From Hydrangea macrophylla (Eukaryota; Streptophyta; Magnoliopsida; Cornales; Hydrangeaceae): 64,000 bases of DNA. The stretch lies in NCBI GenBank assembly GCA_033977485.1, contig CM066994.1, positions 42,495,155 to 42,559,154 on the forward strand, read 5' to 3'. Of this stretch, positions 44,108-55,526 are shown one piece after another. A program made the position numbers and the translations under genes. Under the pieces are notes generated by a model that saw only the letters and a program-made list of their open reading frames with translations, was not told the DNA's origin and did not search any database. Position 1 is the stretch's first letter; each line of letters begins with the position of its first letter.

Positions 44108-45745
44108 TGCAAAGCGGGGGTATTTATAAAATACACCCGTGCTAAAAGGAAGAATTGCATTATTTTTAATCACAACTTCCCGTTTTATCTGCAATTTGCA
44201 TTACAAGGCTAGTTTTCATACAATGTGATTAATCTATGATAAGTTGTATTGTTTTAGCTATTGTTTGTGCAGATCTCTGCTGTGTGGACTAGAGAGATGA
44301 ACGTCAGGACAACTGGAATGCTGTAGTGCAGACAAAAGAATTCAAAGCTAAAGTTTGAAGTTCGAGCGATCGACTATAGTTCGATCGATTGAAGGTTCGA
44401 TTGCTTAAAGAAGGTTGAAGCGCTTGAGTTCCAAATGTTCAATCGATCGAGAAATGTTCGATCGATCGAACATGGTATTTTCAGAAACTTTCGCGTACGC
44501 AGCAGTTGCGGAATTGTAACCCTAGCCTTTAGGTTTTCTATATATATAAGCATTGTATACGTCCCAAAGGACGCCCACTTTTGTTTTTTTATCAGTTTTA
44601 GAGAGAGAGGAGAGTTTTTCTTGGTTTTTGTAGGTTTTCCATTGATTCTTGGTTTATATAGCTTGATTACTCTAAGGTTGGAAAAGTTCTTCATTCCATG
44701 TTACTTCTCTACTATTTATTTATATTCTGCACTTAGTTTAGAATAGTGTAACTCATTAACTTAGTAGTATTGCATGTTAGACAAGTTTATATCATTAGTT
44801 CTCATAGTTTTCATGCAAAACTCACATCCAACAAAGCCTTAATGTTTTCATATGATAAAAACCAACTTGTGACACTCCAGACGATGTCTGAGTAGTCCTA
44901 GGGTTGGGAGAACACAATGAAACAGTGATCTTCAGCCTCTGCCATGCAGCAGAATTAATCCTGTATTCGATCGATCGGAGGTAGTTCGATCGATCGAACC
45001 AGAGATAGTCAAGCGATCGAAGGACATTTCGATCGATTGAGGGATGAAGGTTTTCGATCGATCGAACGATCGTCGATCGATCGAACTCTCTGATTCTTAA
45101 GGATGTTCCCTGTAGTATTTCAGGACCTTTTGTTTTTGAGATTTGTTATCATACTGTCCCTAAATGCTCAGTTTGTCAAAACAGTTTCTAAAATCAAGGC
45201 CCTAAGGCAATTTCTTTCAATATATTTTGCAAACCACCTTCAATGCTAACACCATTGTAGGTGCAAGTCTTAACTATTGAATTAAACCGCTTTCACGTGT
45301 TTTAAGTTAACTGTGATGATATAGTCCCGGACATGAAAGGGCTATGGATTCTTTATTTTAAGAGAAATACGGCATACTGTAGGTAATGTACTCCTTAGTG
45401 CTTCAATGTAACTGCATGGTAGATGGCTGGGTCACAGTGGATTTGTGTGATCCCGACACTTCCTTTTATTAAGAAAAATCTGTTTTGAAATATTGTTTTA
45501 GTCAGCTATTTAGTTCTTTAGTTTAATTCAAATTGCTTTCGTTAGTAGTCTTAGTTTGTGGAACTTTGTGTTCTGCACCATTATTAAATCTTATTGAATT
45601 TTTTTTTTCCTTTTCTTTTGAGTTTAGTCTAAGTTAATAGGTCAACACCTTCCCTGTGGGATCGACCTGGTCTTACCAGTTACTACTTGCACGTCTACCT
45701 ACACTTGGGTATTGCACAAGAGCACACAAGAATATTCGCGTGTCA
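44108..45745 (+). mobile_element. Athila-type element, 3' LTR
   Basis: 1638 bp, same ends as the 5' LTR and followed by ATATG (45746-45750). It has a 23-base insertion relative to the 5' LTR near 44310-44333 and lacks a 15-base CGATCG repeat unit near 45067. Both palindrome clusters are kept (44372-44480, 44975-45086). Confidence 0.93.
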
Positions 45746-45829
45746 ATATGAATTTCTAGAATTTCAATGTGAAACAACACAAGAGCTCATTGTTCCAAGA
45801 GAAGAGATGAACCATAATGTATATCGTAA

Positions 45830-46400
45830 ATTGTACTAGACCACATAGTATGCTGATCAGTCAATAAGCTGATACCCTAATCTATTAGTTGCATTGCACA
45901 ATATATCCACTTGTATGTCAAGGGTATAGTGATGTTAATTGGATTCTTGATTCAAAATCCAAAAGTGGATATACCTCTTTACACTTGATGGTGCAGCCAT
46001 GCATTGGACATCCTCTAAATAGAATTGCATTGTCTGATCAACAATGGAATTTATTTCTTTAGAGAAAGAAATAGAGGAAGCAGAGTGGCTTCGCCTTTTG
46101 TTAAAAGATGTTATAAGTTGGACAGAACCTGTGCTGCCTATAATTTGTATGTGTTGTAGTAGCCAATGGATAGTCGTTGGAAGGGCACAGAGTAATATGA
46201 CGTTATATCTTGACACATTTGTCATAGATATATTACCGTGAAGCAACTGCTCTCAATTGAAATTATTTCTATTGACTAGGAAAAGTCAAAGAAATATAAT
46301 GCGGATCAGCGTACCGTTAAGGTATATATTACAAGAGAGCAAGTTGGCTATTCATCGAGGGAAATGGGATTAAAGCTTATTAATAAAGAGTCGACATAGT
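45830..46400 (+). pseudogene. Outer copia element, RNase H relic
   Basis: Right side of the outer element's interior. Readable pieces are GYSDVNWI, an SKSGYTSL-like stretch, and an open frame (46044-46241) with MEFISLEKEIEEAEWLRLLLKD. It continues with CSSQWIVVGRAQS and later EISID and REMGLKLI. These match the copia RNase H and Pol end, with the catalytic region eroded and stops between pieces. Gag, protease, integrase and RT of this element are not found. Confidence 0.7.
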
Positions 46401-46974
46401 GGAAACCCAACCTAGCGGACTGGAGGTCCCAAGATCTAGGTTCAAAAGGGACAACTAAATTATGTGTAACTCTAGCCACTGAGGAGTTCAAAATTCCTAC
46501 CCATTTCTGTGATGAAAACTGTGTTAACTGCAGTAAGAATAGGATAAGCTTTGCTTTTAATGATTCTTCTACCTTGGAAATCCAAGTGGGGTATAGCAGA
46601 AAACTCTTAATAGGAAATCACCCATATGAGTGTGAAATATGGCCGCTTCTATGAGAATTATAAAGGCTTAGATTCTCTAGAGCACTCAAGAATACCAGGA
46701 GTTGTTCAGGGCCAAAATGAACACAACCGTGAGAACCGAAAGTGTTCGGAGAGATACTCTGTGAGTTCTATTGTCTAGGTTTACACCAAAGCCTGAGCAG
46801 TTCAAGACATCGCGTTCACTGTTTAGCCGAGTAAATTCGATAGTTCTTCACTACGGAAGGTTCAAGGCCAAAAGCTACCTATCCCAATGCAGTGTCTTTC
46901 CACTGTACTCTCTCTACTGTGTCTTCATTTGTATTTGCATGTTATATAATCAATTTGTCATTCATGTGGGGGAT
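46401..46974 (+). other. Outer copia element, 3' untranslated part and polypurine tract
   Basis: It contains GTGGAAACCCAACCTAGCGG and a CACCCATATGAGTGTG stretch, a type of sequence that in my recollection follows copia Pol in plants. It ends with GTGGGGGAT (46966-46974), the polypurine tract directly before the 3' LTR. Confidence 0.65.
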
Positions 46975-47189
46975 TTTTGGAAAATTTGAAGGATAAATTA
47001 GCTTTTAGTTGAATGAATTTTTTAGTTATGCAAAACAGACCCTTAGTCGAATGGATGTGACTGTTGACGAACAGTTTCCATTCGAAAGGTTGTGACTGTT
47101 GACGAACAGTCTCCTACAATCTATATATATGGGTCTTATTCATTCATTTAGAAGAAGAAATTAATAGAGCAAATAACATTAGTTCATAT

Positions 47190-48509
47190 TGTTAGGGATA
47201 TATACTAAAAGCCATGCTTTATGTAGTTGATTTATTATTCATTCAATAAGATCAGTTATTCCATTTTTATGAGAATCTGTGTAGGCAATGTTTGTATTAT
47301 ATTATTTATTTAATATTATGCATGTGTGTCTCTCATTCTATATAGTAGGTGGTTTGGTGTGTAGAATTCGGCTTACACACGGAAGATCAGGACATCAGAT
47401 ATTGTAGAATGTAAGATTTTGGTTTACAGTCTTAGATGGGATTGGACACACCATCGGTAGGACTGCAGTATGGTGTTGTAGTAGGTTTGTCTTGACTACG
47501 GGAAACGGTATAGTTTCAACTCACTATGCTGGTACACTTTGTGTATTAAACGGGACTAACTTGGGGTAATTATCTTTATACTGACTTATAAGATAATTAA
47601 TACCTCATGGCTATTATGAGTGCTTATGCTCTAAATCCTAAGTTAATTTGTAGACACGTACTTTTGATATTTACACTTTGATCCCTAAAAGGGTAAGATC
47701 CTTAAATGGGTCAATATCTCATTGGATTGGGTGACAATATTGATTGTGTGGTAGATATAAATTAATGATGGAATCCATGTCTCAATTTTGGGATTGATGA
47801 TATTCCCTTGAGAAAGCTTATAAGTTTTGATTATGTCAAACCCTGTAAGTGGATTTTGTATCCGACATATCAGATAAGTTAAGCAGAGGATCTCAAGGAA
47901 TTTTAAGAAATTAATTAAATATGATTGTCAGTAATTATATTTAATTCATGAATATCTGTAAATCTTAACGTGGGGAGATAATAAGCATTTAATAACATGG
48001 AGCTCGAAATATATTTTTGAGATAAGGGTAGGAGTGCAATTATAATTCTTTAGTGGTATGAATTATAATTTATGGAAATAGGATTCTGATTCAGTTCGAA
48101 TTAGGGTTTCCTAATTTCATAAGGAAGCCTATTTCTTATTGACTTCTTATGGTCCCTATCGTAGCCTATATATATGCTGCTTTGGCTCTCTTCTCAGTTT
48201 GCATTTTTCCATATAGAGTATTATAACTCGGAATAGAAAAGAGAGTGTAAAAGAGGGAGAGCAGAAAACAGAAAGGATTTCGAAAGAGCCCACACTCAGT
48301 TTGATATTCTGGCAGCAGAGGAATACGGTAGAAGATCGTGAGCTGTTATCGAGCCCGTGTTCTCGATTCGTCTACTACAGCAATCTGTTTTTGCAGTTCA
48401 AGGTAACCCTAGTTCCGCCCTTGTAGGGTTATTATAGATTTCACGAAATTTTTTGCAGTACCAACTTATACACACTGTCAACGGATTCTGGGAACGCAGT
48501 TTCCTAACA
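47190..48509 (+). mobile_element. Inner copia element, 5' LTR
   Basis: 1320 bp, TGTTAGGGATATATAC to TTTCCTAACA, preceded by CATAT (47185-47189). The 3' LTR at 54201-55526 ends next to CATAT (55527-55531). Roughly 50 substitutions and a few indels separate the LTRs by eye (about 4%). A TATA-like CCTATATATATGCTGC lies near 48162-48178. Confidence 0.93.
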
Positions 48510-48510
48510 G

Positions 48511-48522
48511 TGGTATCAGAGC
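48511..48522 (+). other. Primer-binding site (initiator Met tRNA)
   Basis: TGGTATCAGAGC one base after the 5' LTR. Confidence 0.9.
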
Positions 48523-50102
48523 AACGTTGATTCTGCGTATGGGTTGGACGCAACCATGTTGTCCAGTAATACAGATCTTATGCGTGCATTGATAGATGGA
48601 TAGAACGTAGATTTGTGCTAACCCTTGTTTTGCAGTGTTCTTATTCCACTATTATGGTCACTGGTTTTGTGTTATTGGATCCCACGATGGTTTTATCCGT
48701 GGTTAATATTACTGTTTTGATATAGCATGTGAACTCCTTTATGGAGGCATAGGATTTGTATGCATTGGATCCCACACTTGATTGATGCGTGGTTAATTTA
48801 CTGCAAATAAATAGCATGTGAACTCCTTCATGGAGGCGTAGGGTTTATGTAATTTATCTCAAGTAAATCCGTGAAGATGGTTCGTGAGAGCAGTTTTACA
48901 AGCAATTTTTGAAAGCGATCTAGAAGCAGTTTCAGAAGGCAGTTTCAGAAAACTGTTTCAGAAAAAAGTTTTGGAATGCAGTTGCTGATGGTAGATCGGA
49001 TTTAGCTTCCGGGGCGCTGCCCCCGGAAACCCTGCGGGGGGCGCTGCCCCCTCGACCCGTGCGAGCTAACCGGGATCCCCGCAAACTGACCGGGCAGCTC
49101 GACCCTCGTGCGTAGTGGCGACATAGAGCTAATCGGGTTCAATGAAGATTTCTTCACAAGAGTTGCAGCTTGACCATAATAGTGGGATTCCTATTTTAAT
49201 GTGGTTTCCTTATTTATGTATGATTGAATGATTATTATTGTTTCTTGTTTAATGAATAGGACAACATGGATAATTGTTCCTAAACCTATTTCAGATGTCT
49301 AGCTGCATGTTTAATTTATATTAATTTAAAATGATAGACAACTACATGTGTATTTAGAAATAAAACTAATTCCATATTTTGAAAACATTAGTACTTATTT
49401 TCTAAAATCATGAGAATAGAATGATTTTATTATCTACACATGTGTGTTTGACAAGTAAGGATGGACTAATCCATGTCAAGTGTTCCATTATTTTTTATTA
49501 ATTAAATTAAAAGTTTTTCAAAAAATTGTAACCCTTTTTTTTTTAAAATTCTAAGTGGGAGAGGGAATTTATCAAGTATAAATCACATGGTCTCCATCAC
49601 TGGTTTGTAGATGATATGATTAATTTTGTGTGATGGCTCTAGTGCCATCATCCCCATCGGATGCAGTTGATCATGGAATCATCAGTACAAACTTCTTTAA
49701 AAGAATGTTTTGGATGATTGTTAGTGTGGGTCACTTCTCCAGCAGAGGTGTTCCTCACGGAACTCTTGACCTAGAATTAAGTGATAGTATATACTTAGCT
49801 ATAAATAATAATATCCTCTCCATCTGAGTCACTGTTATTATTTATAGGACTAAAGCAAGTCAGCAGTTTAATTTTACTGGGCAAAGTACATTGCTTGGAT
49901 AGTAAAATTAAAAGGCAACTACTTATCTAAACAAATGATGGATAGTATATGGCTTCCCATCGAGTCATACTATTCGCGGTGTATCAGGTTGCTGGCGGAT
50001 TCCTTTCAAATATGGTAGAGGGAACCAATATTTCCAACTCGAATCTATAGTAATTTTTCCCCAAACGTAATTATTTATGTTATGTGATTCTCAAGCTTTG
50101 AA
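48523..50102 (+). other. Copia leader with tandem repeats and a GC-rich block
   Basis: Untranslated leader of about 1.6 kb. A unit of about 90 bp with GGATCCCAC and GCATGTGAACTCCTT occurs twice (about 48678-48765 and 48766-48852). GCAGTTTCAGAA-like units repeat at 48918-48985. A GC-rich part at 49007-49110 holds GGGGCGCTGCCCC twice. No convincing gene; a 65-codon frame at 49630 is unsupported. Confidence 0.6.
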
Positions 50103-51198
50103 ATGGGTACTTTCAATCCACTTGCTGTTATACTTAAAGATAACAAACTTACTGGACCAAACTATATAGACTGGAAAAGGAATTTGGATATTGTGTTAAC
50201 TGCTGAAGAGTACAAGTTTGTGCTTACTCAAGAATGTCCTGAGCAACCTGGTAAGGGGGCAACCGCTGAGGAAACCCAGGCTCACAAGAAATGGGTCAAG
50301 GCTGATGAGATGGCGCGGAGTTACATTTTTGCATCCATGTCAAATGTTCTGCAACATCAGCATCAGTCAATGACCAGTGCCTATGACATGATGGAGAGCC
50401 TCCGAGAGATGTTCGGGGATCAAAGTCGTGCTGCTAGGCAGGTTGCTATGAAAGACTTGATGAACACAACCATGGCTGAGGGGACGCCTGTAAGGGATCA
50501 TGTTCTTAAGATGATATCTCTTCTTAATGAACTAGAGATCCTTGGAGCTAAAATCGACGGGGAAACCCAGGTCGATATCGTACTCCAGTCACTACCAGAG
50601 TCTTTTAAGCAATTCCGCCTCAATTACACATGAATAAATTTAAGTATACTTTGGCGGAGCTTCTTAAAGAACTCCAGGCAGCTGAGGGTCTCAACAGAAA
50701 GTCAGGGAGTGCTCTTGTGTTTGAGAAAGGTTCTGCTTCAAAGCCGAAAGGCAAGAAGAAAATGAAAAAGGCTCAAAAGAAGGCCGCGGGTCCTTTGCCA
50801 ATCCAAAGGCCAAGAGGACAACTGGGAAAGCCTAAAGGCAAATGTTTTGTTTGCAAGCAGTCAGGACACTGAAAGAAGCAATGTCCGGTTTATTTCGCCA
50901 GAAAGAACAATCAAGGTAAATCTCATTTACTAGTTGTTGAATCGTGTTTAGCGGTCCGATCTACTGGTACCTGGTGTGTAGATACGGGAGTCACTGATCA
51001 TGTATGCAATTCTTTGCAGGGGTTCCAGGGAACCAGGCAGCTCAGTGATGGAGAGGTTTATCTAAATATGGGAAATGCTACGAGAGTAGCAGGAGTTGCA
51101 GTAGGAGATCTACATCTTAGTTTTGGTAGAGATAGGATTTTAATATTAAGAAATTGCCTTTTTGTACCTTCTATAAGAAGGAATTTAGTTTCAGTTTA
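50103..51198 (+). pseudogene. Copia Gag and protease, broken
   Basis: Gag starts at ATG 50103 (MGTFNPLAVILKDNKLTGPN) and has the typical ARSYIFASMS and a DVVLQSLP-like region. A one-base change near 50628-50632 shifts the frame to 50630-50872, which carries KYTLAELLKELQ and the zinc knuckle CFVCKQSGH. That knuckle is cut by TGA (50870-50872) where relatives have Trp. Beyond it the same frame gives the protease region WCVDTGVTDHVCN, with the Asp-Thr-Gly centre but Val where Ala is usual, and RNLVSV followed by TAG (51197-51199). Confidence 0.85.
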
Positions 51199-51276
51199 GT
51201 AAAGAACGGATATTAAGTTCATTTTAATAAAATAGTAGTTATTAAAGAAAATAAACGTTTTATTTGTTCTGGTCAA

Positions 51277-52884
51277 TTGGTGGATGATCTTTGTATTATA
51301 AATCATGTCTCTCCTATACTACAACTTAATGAATTGAATAACACAAATAGTTTTCCATTTAAGATAAAAGAACCTTCGAGGATGAACCAAACACATCTTT
51401 GGCGCTTACGCCTTGGTCATATTAATTTGAAAAGGATTCAAAGACTGATTCAAAATGGGATATTAGGTTCATTCGAAGTGGAGGCACTTCCAGTCTGTGA
51501 ATCCTGCTTGGAAGGTAAAAGGACCAAGAGGCCGTTCTCGGCCAAGGGCTATAGAGCTAAAGAGCTATTGGAACTGGTTCACTCTGATTTGTGTGGTCCT
51601 ATGACTGTCCAAGCAAGAGGGGGATTTGAGTACTTTGTCACTTTCATCGATGATTACACAAGGTATGTGTACATTTACTTGATGCGGCATAAGTCTGAAT
51701 GCTTTGAGAAATTCAAAGACTTCAAGGCTGAAACGGAGAAGCGTCTAAGTAAATGTATCAAGACACTACGATCTGATCATGGTGGAGAGTACCTCTTGGG
51801 AGAGTTTAGGGAATACTTATTGGAGCAAGGGATTACATCCCAATTGTCTGTACCCCGTATGCCTCAGCAGAACGGTGTAGCAGAAAGAAGAAACAGGACT
51901 CTTATGGACATGGTAAGATCTATGATGAGTTATTCGGATTTACCAATTTCCTTTTGGGGACACGCATTAGAGACAGCTGCATACATTCTAAACTTGGTAC
52001 CATCTAAGTCAGTACCTACTACTCCCACGGAATTGTGGACTGGGCAAAAGCCTAGTCTGCGGCATGTTCGGATCTGGGGTAGTCCAGCAGATGTGCTGAA
52101 AGGGAACGCAGAAAAGTTAGAATCGAGAACAGAAGTATGTTTCTTTGTTGGGTATCCAAGAGGAACTAAAGGTGGTCCGTTTTATAGTCCTACGGATCAG
52201 AACGTTATTGTTAGCACCAATGCCACATTCTTAGAAGAGGACTATGTTATGGCCAGAAGCCGTATTGTTCTAGAGGAAATGAGAGGAGAGACACCGACAC
52301 ATACTTCATTGATACTAACGGTACGAGAAGAAACACCACAAGAAAGAGTTATCGATATTCCATTACCACGTCGTAGTGGGAGGATTATCGAAACTCGTGT
52401 AGATCCCGAACCAACCATTAACACGCAGGTTCCTGAACCAGTACAGCGTGCAAATAATGGTGTATTAGGTTCAAAATCTTCACAACGAAATATCAGTGAT
52501 ACACAGACACAGGTTGTGCCTCGTCGTAGTGGGAGGGTTATTATTCCACCTGACCGGTATATGTTCTTGGCAGAGTCTTATGACCGGGTCCCTGATGAAC
52601 AAGGTACCGACCCCTGTAACTACAATGAAGCACTCCAAGATAAAGATGCAGATCTTTGGCAAAAGGCTATGAAGTCTGAAATGGAGTCTATGTACTCCAA
52701 TCAAGTTTGGGATCTTGTAGAACCACCCAATGAAATAAAACCCATTGGATGCAAGTGGATCTATAAGAAGAAGAGAGGAGCAGATGGTAAGGTGAAAACC
52801 TTTGAACCTAGGCTTGTTGCGAAAGGGTTCACTCAAAAAGAAGGAATCGATTATGAGGAACCTTTTCGCCGGTGGCAATGCTGA
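51277..52884 (+). CDS. Copia integrase and RT N-terminus
   Basis: 535 codons. GAG-pre-integrase and zinc region: LWRLRLGHINLKRI and CESCLEGKRTKRPF. Integrase core: ELVHSDLCGPM, LRSDHGGEY and QQNGVAERRNR supply the three acidic catalytic residues. A C-terminal integrase linker with two repeats of a PRRSGR motif follows. RT then starts at WQKAMKSEMESMYSNQVW and runs to ARGADGKVKT-like sequence, LVAKGFTQKEGIDYEE. A one-base change near 52862 ends the frame early at 52882-52884; the RT continues in another frame at 52872. Upstream, the frame between 51199 and 51277 is disturbed. Lineage within copia is not assigned. Confidence 0.85.
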   Translation: MVDDLCIINHVSPILQLNELNNTNSFPFKIKEPSRMNQTHLWRLRLGHINLKRIQRLIQNGILGSFEVEALPVCESCLEGKRTKRPFSAKGYRAKELLELVHSDLCGPMTVQARGGFEYFVTFIDDYTRYVYIYLMRHKSECFEKFKDFKAETEKRLSKCIKTLRSDHGGEYLLGEFREYLLEQGITSQLSVPRMPQQNGVAERRNRTLMDMVRSMMSYSDLPISFWGHALETAAYILNLVPSKSVPTTPTELWTGQKPSLRHVRIWGSPADVLKGNAEKLESRTEVCFFVGYPRGTKGGPFYSPTDQNVIVSTNATFLEEDYVMARSRIVLEEMRGETPTHTSLILTVREETPQERVIDIPLPRRSGRIIETRVDPEPTINTQVPEPVQRANNGVLGSKSSQRNISDTQTQVVPRRSGRVIIPPDRYMFLAESYDRVPDEQGTDPCNYNEALQDKDADLWQKAMKSEMESMYSNQVWDLVEPPNEIKPIGCKWIYKKKRGADGKVKTFEPRLVAKGFTQKEGIDYEEPFRRWQC

Positions 52885-54038
52885 AGTCTATCCGGATTCT
52901 CTTATTCATTGCTGCACATTTCGATTATAAAATTTGGCAAATGGATGTCAAGACAGCATTTCTTAATGGGAATCTTGACGAGTGCATCTATATGGTGCAA
53001 CCAGATGGGTTCATCGCAAAGGGCCAAGAACACATGTTGTGCAAGCTAAAGAAGTCCATTTATGGACTTAAGCAGGCATCTAGGTCTTGGAATATCCGCT
53101 TTGATCAAGCAATCAAGTCTTTTGGTTTTGATCAATGTGCGGATGAATCCTGTGTGTACAAGAAACATGATGGAAGCGTGGTGGTGTTCTTAGTACTATA
53201 TGTGGATGATATCTTGCTAATCGAAAACGATGTGGGGGTATTATCTTCTGTAAGGGTATGGTTATCCAGTCAATTCGATATGAAGGACTTGAGAGAAGCC
53301 GCTCACATCCTGGGAATTAAGCTTATGCGAGATCGCAAGAATAGGATGTTGGGCTTGTCACAAGGCACTTATATCGACAATATTCTTGCAAGGTTTAACA
53401 TGCAAGATTCCAAGAAGGGATTCCTTCCCTTCAGACATGGAATTACTCTATCTAAGGATCAGTGTCCTAAGACACCTGATGAGATAGAGAAGATAAAGGC
53501 AGCTCCTTATGCCTCGGCAGTAGGAAGCCTAATGTATGCTATGCTATGTACTAGACCTGACATCTGCTTTTCTGTTGGCATAGTTAGTAGATATCAGTCT
53601 AATCCAGGGCAAGAACATTGGACTGCGGTAAAAAATATTCTCAAGTACCTGAAAAGGACTCGAGACTATATGTTAGTTTACCAAGCAGACAGTCTTGTAC
53701 CCATTGGGTACACAGATTCTGATTTCATGTCAGATAGGGATTCCAGAAAGTCTACCTCAGGATATGTGTTTACCCTAGGAGGTGGAGCCATTAGTTGGAG
53801 GAGTATCAAGCAGTCATGTATTGCTGATTCCACCATGGAAGCCGAGTATGTGGCTGCTTTTGAAGCCGCTAAGGAGGCCGTTTGGCTCAGAAACTTCCTT
53901 ATGGATCTAAGAGTAGTACCTGCGATACAATCGGCTGTTACCCTTTATTGCGATAATAGCGGAGCAGTTGCTAACTCAAAGGAACCCAGGGCCCATAAGA
54001 AGGGAAAACACATTGAGCGTAAGTATCACCTGATATGA
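52872..54038 (+). CDS. Copia RT core and RNase H, truncated by TGA
   Basis: 388 codons. RT: KIWQMDVKTAFLNGNL, KSIYGLKQASRSWN, and the catalytic pair D112-D113 in YVDDILLI. RNase H: YTDSDFMSDRDSRKSTSGYV, EAEYVAAFEAAKEAVWLR, LYCDNSGAVANSKEPR and KHIERKYHLI. It stops at TGA (54036-54038), probably a CGA Arg codon before mutation. The same frame continues for about 48 codons (EIVQRGDVEVTKIAS, LADPFTKSLSAK) to TGA 54183-54185, giving the normal Pol end. Confidence 0.88.
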   Translation: MAMLKSIRILLFIAAHFDYKIWQMDVKTAFLNGNLDECIYMVQPDGFIAKGQEHMLCKLKKSIYGLKQASRSWNIRFDQAIKSFGFDQCADESCVYKKHDGSVVVFLVLYVDDILLIENDVGVLSSVRVWLSSQFDMKDLREAAHILGIKLMRDRKNRMLGLSQGTYIDNILARFNMQDSKKGFLPFRHGITLSKDQCPKTPDEIEKIKAAPYASAVGSLMYAMLCTRPDICFSVGIVSRYQSNPGQEHWTAVKNILKYLKRTRDYMLVYQADSLVPIGYTDSDFMSDRDSRKSTSGYVFTLGGGAISWRSIKQSCIADSTMEAEYVAAFEAAKEAVWLRNFLMDLRVVPAIQSAVTLYCDNSGAVANSKEPRAHKKGKHIERKYHLI

Positions 54039-54189
54039 GAGATCGTGCAAAGAGGTGATGTTGAAGTGACCAAGATAGCATCAGCATATAACCTGGCAGA
54101 TCCTTTCACCAAGAGCTTATCGGCCAAGACTTTTGATAGTCACATAGAAGGGATAGGAGTGAGGTGTATCGCATCATGGCTTTGAGTCT

Positions 54190-54200
54190 AAGTGGGAGAT
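54190..54200 (+). other. Polypurine tract
   Basis: AAGTGGGAGAT directly before the 3' LTR of the inner copia element. Confidence 0.85.
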
Positions 54201-55526
54201 TGTTAGGGATATATACTAAAAGCCATGCTTTATGTAGTTGATTTATTATTCATTCAATAAAATCAGTTATTCCATTTTTATGAGAATCTGTGTGGGCAAT
54301 GTTTATATTATATTATTTATTTAATATTATGCATGTGTGTCTCTCATTCTATATAGTAGGTGGTTTGGTGTGTAGAGTTCGGCTTACACACAGAAGATTA
54401 GGCTATCAGATATTGTAGAATGTAAGATTTTGGTTTACAGTCTTAAATGGGATTGAACACACCATCGGTAGGACTGCAGCATGGTGTTATAGTAGGTTTG
54501 TCTTGACTACGGGAAACGGTATAGTTTCAACTCACTATGCTGGTACACTTTGTGTATTAAACAGGACTGACTTGGGGGTAATTATCTTTATACTGATTTA
54601 TAAGATAATTAATACCTCATGGCTATTATGAGTGCTTATACTCTAAATCCTAAGTTAATTTGTAGACACGTACTTTTGATATTTATACTTTGATCCCTAA
54701 AAGGGTGAGATCCTTAAATGGGTCAATATCTCATTGGATTAGGTGACAATATTGATTGTGTGGTTGATATAAATTAATGATAGAATCCATGTCCCAATTT
54801 TGGGATTGATGATATCCCCTTGAGAAAGCTTATAAGTTTGGATTATGTCAAACCCTGTAGGTGGATTTTGTATCCGACATATCAGATAAGTTAAGCAGAG
54901 GATCTCAAAGAATTTTAAGAAATTAATTAAATATGATTGTCAATAATTATATTTAATTAATGGATATCTGTAATCTTAACGTGGGGAGATAATAAGCATT
55001 TAATAACATGAAACTCGAAATATATTTTTGAGATAAGGGTAGGAGTGCAATTATAATTCTTTAGTGGTATGAATTATAATTTATGGAAATAGGATTATGA
55101 TTCAGTTCGAATTAGGGTTTACTAATTCCATAAAGAAGCCTATTCCTTATTGACTTCTTATGGTCCGTATATATCGTAGCCTATATATATATGCTGCTTT
55201 GGCTCTCTTCTCAGTTTGCGTTTTTCCATATAGAGTATTATAACTCGGAATAGAAAAGAGAGCGTAAAAGTGGGAGAGCAGAAAACGGAAAGGATTTTGA
55301 AAGAGCCCACACTCAGTTCAATATTGTGGCAGCAGAGGAATACAGTAGAAGATCGTGAGCTGTTATCGAGCCTGTGTTCTCGATTGGTCTACTACACCAA
55401 TCCGTTTTTGCAGTTCAAGGTAACCCTTGTTCCGCCCTTATAGGGTTATTATAGATTTCACGAAATTTTTTGCAGTACCAACTTATACGCACTGTCAACG
55501 GATTCTGGGAACGCAATTTCCTAACA
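54201..55526 (+). mobile_element. Inner copia element, 3' LTR
   Basis: 1326 bp, partner of 47190-48509, followed by the CATAT target duplication at 55527-55531. The insertion lies inside the older 3' LTR of the outer copia element; the uninterrupted sequence can be seen in the 5' LTR at about 29477-29500. Confidence 0.93.
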
